Assembly: GCF_030127105.1 (NCBI RefSeq)
Contig: NZ_CP126161.1
Location: 1,426,001 to 1,490,000 of the forward strand
DNA length: 64,000 nucleotides
From: Haloarcula pelagica
GTDB lineage: Archaea; Halobacteriota; Halobacteria; Halobacteriales; Haloarculaceae
Direction: 5' to 3'
The notes beneath the pieces are model-generated. The model saw nothing but the letters and a program-made list of their open reading frames with translations, was not told where the DNA came from and ran no database searches. Below, one piece after another: positions 61,866 through 64,000 of the stretch. Positions within the stretch are counted from its first letter, which is position 1. Each line of letters opens with the position of its first letter. The position numbers and the translations under genes were made by a program.

Positions 61866-64000
61866 CCTCTCCCCCTTCGATCCGGGTCCTGCCGCCGTCG
61901 GTCGCCGCACCGTCGGCGTCGGCCCCCAGCGCTCCGATCGCCCGCTCGCCGTCGGTCGGTGCGACGATCAGTTCGCCGTCCCGGCCGACCGACGCGAGCG
62001 TCGAGACGAGACTGTCGGGCTGGGTCCCGCGGTACTCCGCGAGCAGCGTCTCTGCCGCCCGATCGAGGATCCGCTCGGTCTCCTCCCGGACCGCGTCGGT
62101 CGGTTCGGGCCGCGGGACGCTCTCTTCTTTGTGCTCGTCGACATCGATGACGACGCTCTCCATCGACTTGAGGTTCTCCAGGGAGGCTTTCAGCTGGCCG
62201 TTGGCGACCAGCGTCAACACCGTCTCGGGGTCCTTGATGAACGCCTGGACCGTCGCAGCGACCTGCGCGTAGTCGTTGAGTCCGTTGTGGATGAGGTACG
62301 CGAGGATCGTCCGGCGCTTGAACAGCTCCGTCTCCAGGCGCTGGTCGGACCAGCCCCGGTCGAAGGCGATCTCGTCGAGTTTCGACGACGGACCCAACTC
62401 GCGGAACGTGTCGGATTCCGGTTCCCACTGGAACACGTCCTGGACGCTGATCTCGTCGTTCTCGGAGTCGTAGTCGGTGATCTCGGTCAGGGTCTTGTTC
62501 CGGCGGACCTTGCGCCCGCGGATGCGGGTCTGGGTCTGGACCGAGACGAGATCCAGCGCCGTAAACAGCGTCTTCGAGACGTTGATCGGGTCGGTCGTGA
62601 ACCGTTTTATTACCTCGCCGACCGAGTCGGCGTGGAACGTGGTGTAGGTGGTGTGGCCCGTCGACATCACCTGGAAGAGGGTCCGACCCTCCTCGCCCCG
62701 CACCTCGCCCATCACGATGTAGTCGGGGCGCTGGCGCAGTGCGGCCTCCAGCAGTTCGAACTCGCTGATGTCGCCGGTTCCGTCCTGGGTAAAGGAGGGA
62801 CGCGTGACACTGGCGACCCAGTTGCGCTGGGGGAGTTCCACCTCGCGGGTGTCCTCGATCGAGACGATCTTGGAGTTCGACGGGATGAACAGCGAGACGG
62901 CGTTCAGACTCGTCGTCTTGCCCGAGGCGGTCCCCCCGGCGAACACGAGGCTCTTGTTGTTCTCGATACAGAGCCAGAGGAACGCCATCTCGTCCAGGCT
63001 GAAGGTGTGCCAGTTGATCAGATCGACCGGGGTAAACGGGATGTCCTTGAACTGCCGGATGGTGTAGTTCGTCCCGTGGTCCGAGACTTCCCGCCCCAGC
63101 GTCAACTGGGCGCGCGAGCCGTCCGGCAGCGTCGTATCGACCTGGGGCTGGCGCTTCGAGATCCCCTTGCCCGACCGCTGGGCGAGTTTGACCACGAAGT
63201 CGTCCAGTTCGTCGGTGCCGTGAGAGACGTTCGTGATCAGTTGCTCGTAGTCGGTGTGGTAGACGAACACCGGCGCGTCGTAGCCGTCACAGGAGATGTC
63301 CTCGACGTTGATGTCGTGTTTGATCGGGTCGACGCGCTCGTAGCCGACGAAGTCACGCTTGAGTTCGTACAGCAGCGTCTCGATCTGTGACTCCGAGAGC
63401 GTGCCGGCGTCCTCGGCGATGACGGCCGGTTCCGGGCGCGTCGTCCCGCCGGCGGTGTCGTCCGCGCCGACGGCGTCCTCGCTCCGGGTCAGCGACCGTC
63501 TGAGCCTGGCGATCAGCCCCCCGCTGTCGCTCTCCCGGAGGTTGTACCGGTCGATGAACTGCGAGACCTTCGTCTCGATGACCGCTCGTCGGTCGGCGTC
63601 CATCCCCTCGACGACGATGTCCTCGTCGGAGTACGTGATCGCCGTCCGGAGCTTCCCGGCGAGGTACTCGACGAGGCGTGTTTCGATGTCGTTGAGGTAG
63701 GGGTCGACGACGTAGTACTTCTTCTCGTTTTCCCGCTGTGAGTGGAAGATGACGACGAACGCGTAGGGCTTGTCGACCCAGTAGCGCTCGACCTCGGTGA
63801 AGTGGCGCTTTTTCGCCATCGGGACCGTCTTCTCCAGGTCGTAGCGGTCGACGAGGGTCGGCTCGCCCGCCTCGGTCCGGAAGAACGCGTCCTCGTCGAG
63901 CTCCGGGGTGACGGTGACGCTTCGCTGGTCGACGAGCGCCGCCGCCCGCTCCCCGCGACGGGTCGCCTCGGCGATGACGGCCCCGATATCGGCCGGATCG
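61846..64000 (-). CDS. pilB: type IV pilus assembly ATPase PilB, 5' end cut by the window
   Basis: Cytosolic motor that hydrolyses ATP for pilus assembly. The frame is open to the window edge; 'LVDRYDLEKTVP' lies before the first internal Met at 63819, so the gene continues upstream. Walker A GGTASGKTTS (about 62,910-62,940), Asp box 'SIEDTREVELPQ', Walker B 'DYIVMGEVRG' and His box 'STGHTTYTTFHADS' are all present. The last 50 residues are a variable tail, followed by pilC. Confidence 0.92.
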   Translation of the reverse strand, partial: DPADIGAVIAEATRRGERAAALVDQRSVTVTPELDEDAFFRTEAGEPTLVDRYDLEKTVPMAKKRHFTEVERYWVDKPYAFVVIFHSQRENEKKYYVVDPYLNDIETRLVEYLAGKLRTAITYSDEDIVVEGMDADRRAVIETKVSQFIDRYNLRESDSGGLIARLRRSLTRSEDAVGADDTAGGTTRPEPAVIAEDAGTLSESQIETLLYELKRDFVGYERVDPIKHDINVEDISCDGYDAPVFVYHTDYEQLITNVSHGTDELDDFVVKLAQRSGKGISKRQPQVDTTLPDGSRAQLTLGREVSDHGTNYTIRQFKDIPFTPVDLINWHTFSLDEMAFLWLCIENNKSLVFAGGTASGKTTSLNAVSLFIPSNSKIVSIEDTREVELPQRNWVASVTRPSFTQDGTGDISEFELLEAALRQRPDYIVMGEVRGEEGRTLFQVMSTGHTTYTTFHADSVGEVIKRFTTDPINVSKTLFTALDLVSVQTQTRIRGRKVRRNKTLTEITDYDSENDEISVQDVFQWEPESDTFRELGPSSKLDEIAFDRGWSDQRLETELFKRRTILAYLIHNGLNDYAQVAATVQAFIKDPETVLTLVANGQLKASLENLKSMESVVIDVDEHKEESVPRPEPTDAVREETERILDRAAETLLAEYRGTQPDSLVSTLASVGRDGELIVAPTDGERAIGALGADADGAATDGGRTRIEGGEDESRDE

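Overview
The window is chromosomal DNA of a halophilic archaeon (class Halobacteria). The evidence is very high GC, acidic proteins rich in Asp and Glu, Tat (twin-Arg) lipoprotein signals, haloarchaeal family proteins, an archaeal RNase P RNA and archaeal-type pilus genes. The species cannot be fixed from the sequence; a Haloarcula-like lineage would fit but is not demonstrated.

Region 1 (1-26,851) is a cell-surface and glycan cluster. It holds a GNAT/FemAB-like enzyme fragment, a sugar oxidoreductase and epimerase, a frameshifted PQQ-type sugar dehydrogenase lipoprotein, a glmU-like/glmS pair that makes activated amino sugar, a LamG lipoprotein with Thr/Pro linkers, two paralogous beta-helix proteins, five glycosyltransferases, a formyltransferase-like/beta-propeller fusion, a large membrane protein, a Wzx-type flippase and a halocyanin. 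Together they could make, export and decorate a surface polysaccharide or glycoprotein glycan.

Region 2 (27,026-34,758) has an Lrp/AsnC regulator, a DabB/DabA inorganic-carbon uptake pair, a phosphotransferase overlapping a methyltransferase, and an alpha/beta hydrolase. Region 3 (34,759-38,907) looks acquired: lower GC, an IS4-type transposase, sparse gene content, and an orphan iron-siderophore-type binding lipoprotein directly behind a palindromic iron-type operator.

Region 4 (38,908-50,506) is mostly housekeeping and signalling: class I ribonucleotide reductase with a class Ic-like small subunit, a histidine-kinase-like protein without its phospho-acceptor His, uvrB, a chemotaxis transducer that lacks the CheA/CheW tip, small haloarchaeal proteins, a matrixin-like lipoprotein protease, and RNase P RNA.

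Region 5 (50,507-56,646) holds ferredoxin-nitrite reductase, small Cys-containing proteins, and tRNA-Lys(UUU), whose 3' end is repeated twice downstream (attachment-site-like). Region 6 (56,647-64,000, minus strand) is a tightly overlapping type IV pilus operon: PilB (cut by the window end), PilC and five pilin-like proteins.

The most unusual items are the tip-less transducer, the His-less kinase, the Tyr-less NrdB, the tRNA-tail repeats, the DabAB pair, the iron operator on a leaderless promoter, and the frameshift between lipoprotein signal and enzyme body in the sugar dehydrogenase.
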